DNA of 59,706 nt from JAHBNG01 sp039028975 (lineage in GTDB: Bacteria > Chloroflexota > Anaerolineae > Caldilineales > Caldilineaceae), in the NCBI GenBank assembly GCA_039028975.1, contig JBCCHB010000107.1:1-59706 (forward strand), written 5' to 3'. The notes beneath the pieces were generated by a model. That model did not search any database, was not told the DNA's origin, and worked only from the letters and a program-made list of their open reading frames with translations. Position 1 is the first letter of the stretch. Each line of letters starts with the position of its first letter. The position numbers and the translations under genes are program-made. This document shows, piece after piece, positions 8,729 through 16,911 of the stretch.

Positions 8729-11700
8729 ATGGCAAAGATCTTAATACAATTATTTGGTGCCCCCCAAATTACGTGGCAGAGTGAACCCATCGTCGGACTC
8801 ACCTCAAATAAAGCCCGCGCGCTACTCATCTATCTAGCTGTAACCGCGTCCAAGGGAAACCCGGCCCACAGCCGCGACGCATTGGCCGACCTACTCTGGG
8901 CGGATAAGCCTGCCACAAGCCGCGACAACCTCAAAAAGGCATTGAGCCATCTGCGTAAGCTCAATGGTATCTCCTTCGTTGAGGAGGGGTGGCGTTTGGT
9001 AGCCCTGGATCTCAGCGACGCCTGGGTCGATGTAGCCGAATTTGAACAGTTAAGTAGCGAACTCGAATCCAGGACGATTGAAGGGTTGCAACGGGCCGCC
9101 CAACTGTATCGTGCAGGTTTTTTAGCCGATTTCAATACATCTTTAAGCTATGAATTTGAAGAATGGGTATTGAGCGAACAGACTAGACTCAAGAATTTGA
9201 TGGTGGCCATCCTGCGTCGGTTGGCTGCTGCCCACAGTCAACGCAACGAATATGCGCAGGCAATTGTCGTCGTACGCCGGCTGTTAGCGTTGGAGCCCTG
9301 GCAAGAAGAGACCCACCGGCAGTTGATGGAATTGCTGGCGCGCAAGGGTGATCGAGTAGCTGCGTTAGCGCACTTTGAAGAGTGCCGGAAAATTTTGGCA
9401 GACGAGCTTAATGTAGAGCCAGCACCGTCGACGATAGAAATAGCGGAGAAGATTCGGGATGGTTCGTTGGGGAAAGCGAAGGGTAAAACCAGCCAACCTG
9501 ATCTGATATCGGATGCCAACTATACGAATCTTATACAAAAACACAACCTACCAGCCCAAACCATGCCCCTCGTTGGCAGAGAAGATGAGTTGGCTGAAAT
9601 TACCCGATTGCTCAATGATCCAAGAGTCCAGTTGTTATCCATTCTCGGGCCAGGTGGTATGGGCAAAACGCGCCTCGCTATTGAAGTGGCTTCAGCTGTA
9701 TTAGACAAGTATGCGCACGGCGTCTACTTCATCCCACTGGCCCCCCTCTCTGATCCTGCATCCATAGTGTCGACTATCGCCGCAAACGTGGGATATCCCT
9801 TCGAAAATGATCGCGGCTCTCCCAAAGCGCAGTTGCTCGATTTTCTGCAACAGCGGGAGATGCTGCTCATCCTCGATAATGCCGAACACTTGCTAGTGGG
9901 CGTCAATCTACTTACCGAGATCATTGAGAGTGCACCTACGGTTGTTTTGCTCGTTACCACACGCGAACGGCTACGTCTAATGAGCGAATCGGTCTTTGTT
10001 TTGGATGGTTTGGCCCTGCCAGATCATGAAAATGAGGTGACATCCAGCGCCGAGCAGCTCTTTATCCAGACTGCCCAACGTGTGCGTTACAACTTCGTTC
10101 CAACGCCAGAAGATCGCTCTACCCTGGCACAGATCTGCCAGTTGGTTGGCGGAATGCCGTTGGCTCTCATCTTGGCCGCCTCGTGGGTTGAAATGCTGTC
10201 GTTGTCTGAGATTGCTGCCGAAATTAATGAAAGTGTAGATTTTTTAGCCATTGACTATCACGATCTGCCCGAGCGCCAGCGTAGCCTGCAAGCTGTCTTT
10301 GATACGACTTGGCGACGTCTATCGGTGGCCGAACAAGATATCTTCAAAAAACTTGCCGTCTTCCGCGGTGGCTTTACGCGTGAAGCAGCAAGTGCGGTGG
10401 CAAGCGCCACACTGCAGCTTCTCACGACCCTAAGCCACAAAGCGCTGATACGCTTCAATTCCGAGGGGCGGTACGAAATTCATGAGCTATTGCGCCAATT
10501 TGGAGAAGAAAAATTGGCGAGTGAGGCAGAAGCGGCATACGATGCTCATAGCGCCTACTACTGCACCTTTCTACAGCAAAGAGAGACAGATTTAAAAGGC
10601 GCACGCCAAAAAGAAGCCATTGCAGAAATTGAGGCCGATAGCGAAAATGTTCAGATGGCGTGGACTTGGGCATGCCAAGCGGCACAGGTTGACAGATTGG
10701 CTCAGTCAATTGAGAGTCTTGGTATCTTTATTCTTTGGCAGAGCCGGCTCTATGATGGTGAGGCACTATTCGAGCAAACGATATCAGCGCTAGGGCTGAC
10801 TAGGGGTAATGGTTATCTACCGGACGGTTCCAAGTCAGAGTCGCCGGATGCCGACAAAACTCGCTTAACCATACGCATTTTTATCTGGCTGAGTATTTTC
10901 CGCCGACACCTGAGAAAGTTTGAGGCTGCAAAAAAGGTGCTTCAGCATGCACAGAGTTGGTTGGCAGATTTTGCATTACTGGGTCATGATACCAGGCTTG
11001 AGCAGGCATTGCTGCTGTTGGAAGAGGCTGAAGTAAATTTTGACTACCGCGATAGAGCAATGCCTTTGTTTGAAAAGAGTCTATCTCTCTTGCGTACACT
11101 TGATGCACGCAGATATATGGCCCAGGCACTAGACCGGTTGGGTCATCTTTTACGCATTTTGGGATCATTTGAGCAAGCACGGGCTGTCATAGCAGAAGGT
11201 CTGGCTCTGCGTCAAGAATTGGGTGATCTCAGAGGCGTTGCGGCCTCCTTCGAAACCCAATGTATGCTGAGTCGATGGATGGGATCATTTGATGAAGCAG
11301 AAAATGCGATCCGTAGAGCTATCGCCCTCTACAGCGATTTGGGTGATGTACGCCAAGCGGCCCACGGATTCAACCACTTGGCATCTACGATGGTCTTCAG
11401 TGGCAAATTTATGGAGAGCCTACAGGTCTTTGAAGAGTGCCGGAAACGCTATGATACATTGGATTTGCCTGGAGTCCCCAATTTCCCAGCAGCCTCATTC
11501 GGATTTGCATTGATGCATCTTGGACGATACGAAGAAGCGCAAACCCAGCTTGAGCACAGCTTGTCGAGTTATGATGTCAACATTGGCTCAAACGCGTATG
11601 CAGTGAACGATCTCGGGCGTATTGCGTTGGCAAAAGGGTTCTATAATGACGCACATCACTATTTAGAGGAGAGTGTTGACATATTTCATGACAAGGGTGG

Positions 11701-12085
11701 AGACATGAATGGGCTTGGCCAAGCCTATGGCTGTCTTGGCTACTTGGCTTTACGCCTTGGTAATTTGGATCAGGCTCGTACCTATATACGCGAAAACCTC
11801 ACCATTGCAATCGACACCCAGCCATTCCTGCCAAGCTTAACCGCGCTTTCAGGAATGGCCCTACTCCATTTGGAAGCGGGTAAAACGGAGGTAGCTGTTG
11901 AACTATATACGGTCTGCTTACAACATAGGCACGTTGCAAACTCACGCTGGTATGAAGAAGTCGTTGGTCAATACATTGCGGAAGCTGCCAAAACCTTGCC
12001 GCCAGCAGCCACCGGGGCAGCACAGCAGCGCGGTCGAGACCGCGAGTTACATTCGACCTTGCAGGAATTTCTAAAGGATATGTGA
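8729..12085 (+). CDS. SARP/AfsR-type regulator: wHTH-BTAD-NB-ARC-TPR
   Basis: A 1118-aa signal-transduction ATPase. Residues 1-95 form an OmpR-type winged helix (SNKARALLIYLAV, RDALADLLWAD, RDNLKKALSHLRKL). About 100-245 is the bacterial transcriptional activator domain (EPWQEETHRQLMELLARKG). About 285-580 is an NB-ARC/STAND ATPase with Walker A GPGGMGKTRLAIEVA near 308 and Walker B LLILDNAEH. The C-terminal half is a TPR array (HLLRILGSFEQARAVIAEG, LGNLDQARTYIREN). Such proteins activate transcription when an inducer is sensed through the TPR/ATPase part. It is preceded by a decayed small gene; no obvious target operon is adjacent. Length and architecture are typical for Chloroflexota. Confidence 0.9.
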   Translation: MAKILIQLFGAPQITWQSEPIVGLTSNKARALLIYLAVTASKGNPAHSRDALADLLWADKPATSRDNLKKALSHLRKLNGISFVEEGWRLVALDLSDAWVDVAEFEQLSSELESRTIEGLQRAAQLYRAGFLADFNTSLSYEFEEWVLSEQTRLKNLMVAILRRLAAAHSQRNEYAQAIVVVRRLLALEPWQEETHRQLMELLARKGDRVAALAHFEECRKILADELNVEPAPSTIEIAEKIRDGSLGKAKGKTSQPDLISDANYTNLIQKHNLPAQTMPLVGREDELAEITRLLNDPRVQLLSILGPGGMGKTRLAIEVASAVLDKYAHGVYFIPLAPLSDPASIVSTIAANVGYPFENDRGSPKAQLLDFLQQREMLLILDNAEHLLVGVNLLTEIIESAPTVVLLVTTRERLRLMSESVFVLDGLALPDHENEVTSSAEQLFIQTAQRVRYNFVPTPEDRSTLAQICQLVGGMPLALILAASWVEMLSLSEIAAEINESVDFLAIDYHDLPERQRSLQAVFDTTWRRLSVAEQDIFKKLAVFRGGFTREAASAVASATLQLLTTLSHKALIRFNSEGRYEIHELLRQFGEEKLASEAEAAYDAHSAYYCTFLQQRETDLKGARQKEAIAEIEADSENVQMAWTWACQAAQVDRLAQSIESLGIFILWQSRLYDGEALFEQTISALGLTRGNGYLPDGSKSESPDADKTRLTIRIFIWLSIFRRHLRKFEAAKKVLQHAQSWLADFALLGHDTRLEQALLLLEEAEVNFDYRDRAMPLFEKSLSLLRTLDARRYMAQALDRLGHLLRILGSFEQARAVIAEGLALRQELGDLRGVAASFETQCMLSRWMGSFDEAENAIRRAIALYSDLGDVRQAAHGFNHLASTMVFSGKFMESLQVFEECRKRYDTLDLPGVPNFPAASFGFALMHLGRYEEAQTQLEHSLSSYDVNIGSNAYAVNDLGRIALAKGFYNDAHHYLEESVDIFHDKGGDMNGLGQAYGCLGYLALRLGNLDQARTYIRENLTIAIDTQPFLPSLTALSGMALLHLEAGKTEVAVELYTVCLQHRHVANSRWYEEVVGQYIAEAAKTLPPAATGAAQQRGRDRELHSTLQEFLKDM

Positions 12086-12182
12086 ACGCCAGGAGAATTA
12101 CAACGGATTCGACGATTGAACGGAGCATTTGCCGGCGAGCTTCGATTCCGACATATCCTCGAATCCGTCTGTACTATGGTCG

Positions 12183-13349
12183 CTAACCTGGAATCGCCAC
12201 CCGCCGCGTAATCTGCCCATTGCTTTCCCAATAGGTGATCTTGCTCGTCATTAATGGATCATCTGGGGCTGGTTGTACGTTGCCTTCAGTATCAATCGCC
12301 CGTGCAGTGATTGTATGTTCACCTGGCTCCGCATTAGCCCAATCTAGAGACCAGAAACGCCAGGAGAAACGGCGCACGTTGGTTGTGTCTAACGTTGCTT
12401 CCTTCCAAGGGCCGTCGTCAATCTGCACTTCCACTTTTCCAATGGGTTGGCCCCATGCCGCACCTTCGATGCGATAAGCGCCATTGCTGCTAACCACGCG
12501 CGCTGGCGCAGACTTGAGCAGCGATTTGCCCACCGAGCTTTCAGTCCAGACCGTTTCGCCGTTGACCTCTTCCTGCCGCAGGGTGACATAATCGCGGGCC
12601 ATGTAGCGGTTCATCAAGCGGCGGCTGCGGACTTCGATGCGCTGGAGCCATTTGACGTTTGCAATGCCATACCAGCCAGGCGCAATCAACCGCACCGGTG
12701 CTCCATGGCGCTTGGGTAGCGGTGCCTCATTCATCTCGTAACAGAGCATGTTAAAGGGGCTAGTGGCATCTTCAATCGACATGCTGCGGGCGAAGTTCTG
12801 GGTGATGCTCTGCTCGCGGATGGTCTCTTCGCCAGCATCAGCACCGTAGAAGGCAACCTCAATGGCGTCATCCTTAATGCCAGCCTCGCGCAGCAATGGG
12901 GTTAAGGGCACACCCGCCCACGCGGCATTGCCGACCAGTCCCCAGTTCCATCCAAATCCGTGATTGCCCGAACATTCCAAGGTAAAGTCTAGCTCCAGTC
13001 GGGGCCAGCTTTTGAGATCGGCCAAAGTCAAGGTCATAGGATTGTCCACGAGGCCACTGATCTCCAACGTCCAGCTCTCGGCGTCTACTTCGGGTTCACC
13101 ATAATGGGAGACGCTGAAGAATTGGTCCGGCGGCGTCACCCAGGAATCGACCTTTTCCCACTCAAGCAGATTTGTGACAGCCTGTGGGAAGGGGTTGTCG
13201 CCTGGTTGGTCCAGCCAGGATAATACCTCATCACCCTGGTTGAGGGGTGCAGCCAACGAGGCAAAGCGATTATTGAATAGTGCCAGTCCAGCAGCCGTGG
13301 CACTACCAGCAGCGAGCAGCTCACGACGAGATAATGTTGGAGTTGTCAT
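12183..13349 (-). CDS. TAT-exported sulfite-oxidase-like molybdoenzyme
   Basis: A 388-aa sulfite oxidase family oxidoreductase. The N-terminus carries a twin-arginine signal (LSRRELLAAGSATAAGLALF), so it folds with its Mo-molybdopterin cofactor and is exported. The cofactor Cys is in FTLECSGNHGFG (about residue 130). The Moco-domain motifs RHGAPVRLIAPGWYG and VKWLQRIEV follow. The C-terminal about 110 residues form the Ig-like Mo-co dimerisation domain (GKVEVQIDDGPW). There is no heme domain, so electrons would go to a separate cytochrome. The ribosome site is AGGAGAAGAGG directly before the ATG. In this sulfur-rich neighbourhood sulfite oxidation is attractive, but YedY-like or other sulfoxide substrates are possible. 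Confidence 0.92.
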   Translation of the reverse strand: MTTPTLSRRELLAAGSATAAGLALFNNRFASLAAPLNQGDEVLSWLDQPGDNPFPQAVTNLLEWEKVDSWVTPPDQFFSVSHYGEPEVDAESWTLEISGLVDNPMTLTLADLKSWPRLELDFTLECSGNHGFGWNWGLVGNAAWAGVPLTPLLREAGIKDDAIEVAFYGADAGEETIREQSITQNFARSMSIEDATSPFNMLCYEMNEAPLPKRHGAPVRLIAPGWYGIANVKWLQRIEVRSRRLMNRYMARDYVTLRQEEVNGETVWTESSVGKSLLKSAPARVVSSNGAYRIEGAAWGQPIGKVEVQIDDGPWKEATLDTTNVRRFSWRFWSLDWANAEPGEHTITARAIDTEGNVQPAPDDPLMTSKITYWESNGQITRRVAIPG

Positions 13350-13465
13350 CCTCTTCTCCTGTTTAAGGTGATTAATATGATTGAATCCAGCAATTGGGCA
13401 ATTAAGCGGAGAATGCCCTTGCGCATGTTACGTAATTAGTGAACGGGAGCAGTATAGCAAATGGT

Positions 13466-13496
13466 GTGGGAAAAAAGTGGGAAAAAAGTGGGAAAA
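13466..13496. repeat. Short tandem repeat GTGGGAAAAAA
   Basis: Two full copies of the 11-base unit GTGGGAAAAAA and a partial third copy stand head to tail in the leader of the molybdoenzyme gene. Confidence 0.85.
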
Positions 13497-13523
13497 CAGG
13501 CAGGAATAGGTGAAAATACGCTG

Positions 13524-13721
13524 TCAACAAATCGGCGCTATGGTCCTTCGATGAGCTTTCACTGAAAAATTAACTATGAAGCGTATGAACAAATCTTCAG
13601 GTTTTGCGCCCATATGATGCAATAGTAACAGTAAACGCCCTTCAAATCGGCTGCCAACGCTACCATCGTTGGCCCGAAACTCTGCAATGATTGCTTTGTT
13701 CCATGCATCTCAATCTGACAT
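13524..13721 (-). pseudogene. Relic of a deazaflavin (F420)-dependent nitroreductase-like gene
   Basis: A strong GGAGG site precedes ATG 13719-13721, which reads M-S-D and then an in-frame TGA at 13710-13712. The same frame continues as DAWNKAIIAEFRANDG and SVGSRFEGRLLLLLHHMGAK, matching the N-terminus of the deazaflavin-dependent nitroreductase family, where MSDW is a common opening. The TGA therefore sits at a likely Trp position. After about 45 residues homology fades and the frame stops at 13524. It is a nonsense-mutated, 3'-truncated relic. Confidence 0.65.
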
Positions 13722-13769
13722 AGGACCTCCGATGTTGGAGCTTTTCTATATGGAACGATTCGCCTTCGT

Positions 13770-13857
13770 CATGTATCCCGCGGCGAGGATGCGAAATCGG
13801 TGACTATCTCCTGATCGATCTGAAAGACATCGTCGTTGGCCGTCATCCAGGTAATAG
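13770..13857 (-). pseudogene. C-terminal sulfatase relic
   Basis: The minus strand reads TWMTANDDVFQIDQEIVTDF followed by a short tail to a stop at 13770. This closely matches the C-terminus of the sulfatase at 5983-7428 (TWMAASGDVYQFDQEIVADF). The bases are also clearly similar, so it is a duplicated and truncated sulfatase tail, about 28 codons long. Confidence 0.8.
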
Positions 13858-13899
13858 TGATTAAAAACGCCGATTTTCATCCAGAGCAGGGTATAGCTA

Positions 13900-14637
13900 T
13901 TATATGGCATGCCGATCCTCGTATTGCCCGAACGGGAACATCTCCAGCCCTAAATCTGCCGGAATGTAATGCCACGCGGTACTATAGCGCGAGCGATTGC
14001 TGCTGTTGGTCGTGGCACCATGTAAGAGGTTTGCCGAAAACAAGACCACGCTGCCGCCGGGACACTCCACTGACAGGGCTTGCGATTCATCCACCTCGGC
14101 CCAATTACCATGGGCAAAGGTGCCCTCTCCGAAATTGTGTTCTACAAGGTCTCCGGCCTGGTGGCTGCAAGGGATAAGTCGCAGGCAACCGTTTGACTCA
14201 TCCGTCTCTTCCAGATAAATGCCACAACTGACAACACGGTCAGAGGCTGTGTCAAAATAGTGGTTGTCTTGATGCCAGCCGGTCGAGGTGCCGCCGTGGG
14301 GCAGCATGGGGAAGAATTTTGAGCCAAACATGTGCAGTTGCGGTCCAATGAGCGAGGTTACCCGAGCGATGATTTCAGGTTCCCGCGCCAAGGCCAGGAC
14401 GCGCGGCTCGACTACACATACACCTTGGACTTTGAATAAACGGCCTGGGATGAGGTTGCCTTCACGATCCGGCTGTAGGTTGAATCCGTCCTGCGATTCT
14501 GGCATTGATTTGGCCCGCTCGACGAGTGTATCAAACAGTTGCTTGTAACGCGCCAGTTTCTCGCCATGAATAAGACCTGGGAAGATGAGATAGCCTTCAT
14601 TCTTAAACGCTTGAATTTCTGAAGGCGTGAGACTCAT
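13900..14637 (-). CDS. PhyH-family Fe(II) dioxygenase
   Basis: A phytanoyl-CoA dioxygenase family protein of 245 aa with an intact iron site: HxD in TGWHQDNHYF and the distal His in NLLHGATTNSSNRSR, with Arg following for 2-oxoglutarate. ESNGCLRLIPCSH is the usual strand between them. I chose the start MSLTPSE at 14637 because GAAGGA lies 7 bases upstream; frames to 14652 or 14661 are alternatives. It follows a sulfatase gene by 24 bases, so the two are almost certainly co-transcribed: one removes sulfate, the other hydroxylates, perhaps the same substrate (inference). Confidence 0.9.
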   Translation of the reverse strand: MSLTPSEIQAFKNEGYLIFPGLIHGEKLARYKQLFDTLVERAKSMPESQDGFNLQPDREGNLIPGRLFKVQGVCVVEPRVLALAREPEIIARVTSLIGPQLHMFGSKFFPMLPHGGTSTGWHQDNHYFDTASDRVVSCGIYLEETDESNGCLRLIPCSHQAGDLVEHNFGEGTFAHGNWAEVDESQALSVECPGGSVVLFSANLLHGATTNSSNRSRYSTAWHYIPADLGLEMFPFGQYEDRHAI

Positions 14638-14661
14638 AAGGTTATCCTTCATACAGTTCAC

Positions 14662-16032
14662 CTAATATCCTGCATTCGTATAATTTGTATACGCATTCGG
14701 ACCATGACCCAGTTCGGCCAGCCTGGCCCGGAACTTGGCAACCTGATGAGCATAGTCCGCATCATTCAAGTAATCCTCAGTCTCTGCCGGATTCCGCGCC
14801 AGATCAAACAATATCTCAGGTTGGTCTTCGCCATAATATTGGTATTTGAGCTGATCTTGTTTAATCATCACATTGGTCGGGCCAAATTGAGAAATCGACT
14901 CATTTGACCAATCGTGGCTCTCGTCATTTAGAAACGGCTTGAGCGAGCGGCTATCCAACCCAGACGGTATTGGTAAATCAGTCAAGTCGCAGAGGGTTGC
15001 AAAGAGATCGCACAGATTTACATTTTCTTGAATGATTCTTCCACCCTCGAATCCTTTAGGCCAGCGGATAAGCAGTGGAACCCGGACACTGGCTTCAAAG
15101 AATTTTTGCTTTTCCCAGATACCATGTTCCCCCAACATTTCGCCATGATCACTGGTGTAGATGATGATCCAATCGTCGAGGTTTTGGCCGACGTGTTCAA
15201 GGGCATCTAGAATGGTCTGGTAGTGCTGATCAATCTTTTCAACCATGCCGTAATAGGCCGTCGTTGCCCGTCTCAACTCGCGTTCGGAGGCATCGACCCC
15301 TGGGCGTACTTGTCGTTGACTCAAAAATGGATGGTCAAAAACGGGTTGATCCAGAAATGGTTCGACCCGATTCAAGTAATAATTAAAGAGATTGGCTTCG
15401 GTAAAATAGGGGTAGTGGGGCTGTAGTAGACTAACCTTCAAGAGCAGGGGCTGATTGTGCTGTTCACGATCGTAAAAAGGGCTATTGAAGGTATTTTCGA
15501 TGAAATTTAATGCGCCATGCATGGTATATTCATCGCGCGTCACCACCGGCCCGCGCCCGATACCCGCGCGTTTGACTTCCTTGGTGTCGTCCCATTTGTA
15601 TGCGCTAAACGGCCGCTGATATTGGCCCAACTTTTCCTTATTTAGATCGGCAATGTGTTTGGGACTCAGCTTCATATCCGAGCCGATACGCTGTGTCCAG
15701 CCCTGCATTTGGTCAACGCCTTGGTGATGAAGCTTTCCGCAGGCAACGGTTTCATAGGCATGCTGTGACAAATAGCGGGCAAAGGTCAAATAGCCGGGTT
15801 CAAGATCAATCCAGCCCTCGCAGCCACAGGTCTTTGGCAGTTGGCCCGACATCATAGATTGTCGTCCCGGTACACAAATCGGCGAGGGCGTATAGGCGTT
15901 GCGAAATGTAACGCCTGTTTCCGCCAGATGATCCAAGGTTGGCGTGCGAATGACTTCATTGCCTTCGTACCCAGTCACATCAGGTCGGTGTTCGTCGCTC
16001 ATGAGGAAGAGAATGTTGGGTGGTTTTGTCAT
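14662..16032 (-). CDS. Sulfatase (formylglycine-dependent)
   Basis: A type I sulfatase of 456 aa. It has the metal-binding N-terminus ILFLMSDEHRPDVTGYEGN, formylglycine motif CVPGR (a Gly variant still fitting CxPxR) near residue 53, VACGKLHHQG, and YTSDHGEMLGEHG. No signal peptide is visible. It is the first gene of a two-gene unit with the PhyH dioxygenase. The upstream region is a repeat mosaic. A choline-sulfatase or glycan-sulfatase role is likely; the substrate is not determinable. Confidence 0.93.
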   Translation of the reverse strand: MTKPPNILFLMSDEHRPDVTGYEGNEVIRTPTLDHLAETGVTFRNAYTPSPICVPGRQSMMSGQLPKTCGCEGWIDLEPGYLTFARYLSQHAYETVACGKLHHQGVDQMQGWTQRIGSDMKLSPKHIADLNKEKLGQYQRPFSAYKWDDTKEVKRAGIGRGPVVTRDEYTMHGALNFIENTFNSPFYDREQHNQPLLLKVSLLQPHYPYFTEANLFNYYLNRVEPFLDQPVFDHPFLSQRQVRPGVDASERELRRATTAYYGMVEKIDQHYQTILDALEHVGQNLDDWIIIYTSDHGEMLGEHGIWEKQKFFEASVRVPLLIRWPKGFEGGRIIQENVNLCDLFATLCDLTDLPIPSGLDSRSLKPFLNDESHDWSNESISQFGPTNVMIKQDQLKYQYYGEDQPEILFDLARNPAETEDYLNDADYAHQVAKFRARLAELGHGPNAYTNYTNAGY

Positions 16033-16088
16033 GGTTCAGTCCGTGTCGATGATTACTATAGATGTCAAGATAATGTTTTTCCTGGCTC

Positions 16089-16121
16089 ACACCTGACAGG
16101 TGCTGAGCACCTGTCAGGTGT
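16089..16121. repeat. 33-base perfect palindrome
   Basis: Arms ACACCTGACAGGTGCT and AGCACCTGTCAGGTGT of 16 bases flank a single G. Each arm itself contains the shorter palindrome CACCTGACAGGTG with one mismatch, so the element is nested. Confidence 0.9.
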
Positions 16122-16230
16122 TGGAAAATCCTTTTCTTAAGGACTATATAGATATCCAGAAAAAGATTTTCCCGCCGCCCTTCGACAAGCTCAGGGGAGA
16201 ACTGGAAAATCTTTTTCTTAAAGACTATAG
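16122..16230. repeat. Direct and inverted GGAAAATC repeats
   Basis: The unit at 16122-16148 recurs with few changes at 16203-16230, and its first part is inverted at 16158-16171. The stretch between carries a CCCTTCGACAAGCTCAGGGG motif, a repeat type widespread in environmental genomes. Confidence 0.75.
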
Positions 16231-16389
16231 TAGGTTGTCTACTCATTTTGAATAGTATTATACTGTACCACTTGCTGTGTGAAGTGGCCATCGTCGCCTG
16301 CCGCAGCATCATCGGTTGAGGCGTCACTGACTGCTAGGGCATCAGCTTCTTATCGCTACGATATGGCCTCCCTATATCTATTTTTATGC

Positions 16390-16512
16390 GTTACACTGAG
16401 TCGCGATGACACAGAGATTCACCGAGTTCTCACAGAGATTCAGTGAGATATTCTTTCTCTATTGAGTCTTACTCTGTGTCGCTCTGTGCCTCCTCCAAGA
16501 GACTCTGTGTAA
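16390..16512. repeat. Palindromic CACAGAG-type intergenic repeat, second copy
   Basis: CACAGAG words on the left and CTCTGTG words on the right form imperfect facing arms, as in the element at 3729-3833. Confidence 0.7.
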
Positions 16513-16754
16513 AGCTCACAATAAGATTTCTGTTCAACTCAGGCATCTTCAGTTTATAATCAGTGCACAAATTGCACAAGCGTCTTGGATTAGTAAGGGA
16601 GCAAACCCAGAACTTCAAATTACAAAAAACCCGTTAATGTGACCAAATATTAGACATTATCAGTAGATCGCAATCGTTTACATAGCACGCCCACGTGCGG
16701 CACGAGGCGTGTCTACTCCATTGTGGTCTGCCCTGAAAAATAACAGGGATTTCA

Positions 16755-16795
16755 AGATTACACAGATGAATACAGGTTAATAATCTGTGTAATCT
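16755..16795. repeat. 13-bp inverted repeat AGATTACACAGAT
   Basis: Arms 16755-16767 and 16783-16795 are perfect complements with a 15-base loop. A degraded relative containing AGATTACACAGG lies at 28640-28700. Confidence 0.8.
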
Positions 16796-16911
16796 TCTAA
16801 TCTTTGTTGATTTTCATCGCCTGTAGTGCCGCTTGTTGCATGCTGATCTACTGATTATTGACGCAATTTGCACTAAGCAGTGAAGTTTGATTGTTATTGT
16901 AAGGAGGAGAT

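Larger units (their letters stand above)
16033..16911. other. Long gene-free stretch packed with repeats
   Basis: About 880 bases with no supportable gene. It holds, in order, a 33-base palindrome (16089-16121), two copies of a GGAAAATC-CTTAA-GACTATA unit (16122-16148 and 16203-16230), a CCCTTCGACAAGCTCAGGGG palindrome-type repeat near 16178-16198, a CACAGAG element (16390-16512) and an ACAGATTACACAG-type inverted repeat (16755-16795). It separates divergent sulfatase and dehydrogenase genes, so promoters must also lie here. Confidence 0.8.

Noticed and set aside
13466..13496. GTGGGAAAAAA tandem units as regulatory iterons
   Set aside because: Two and a half copies of a low-complexity unit; no evidence of protein binding or conservation.
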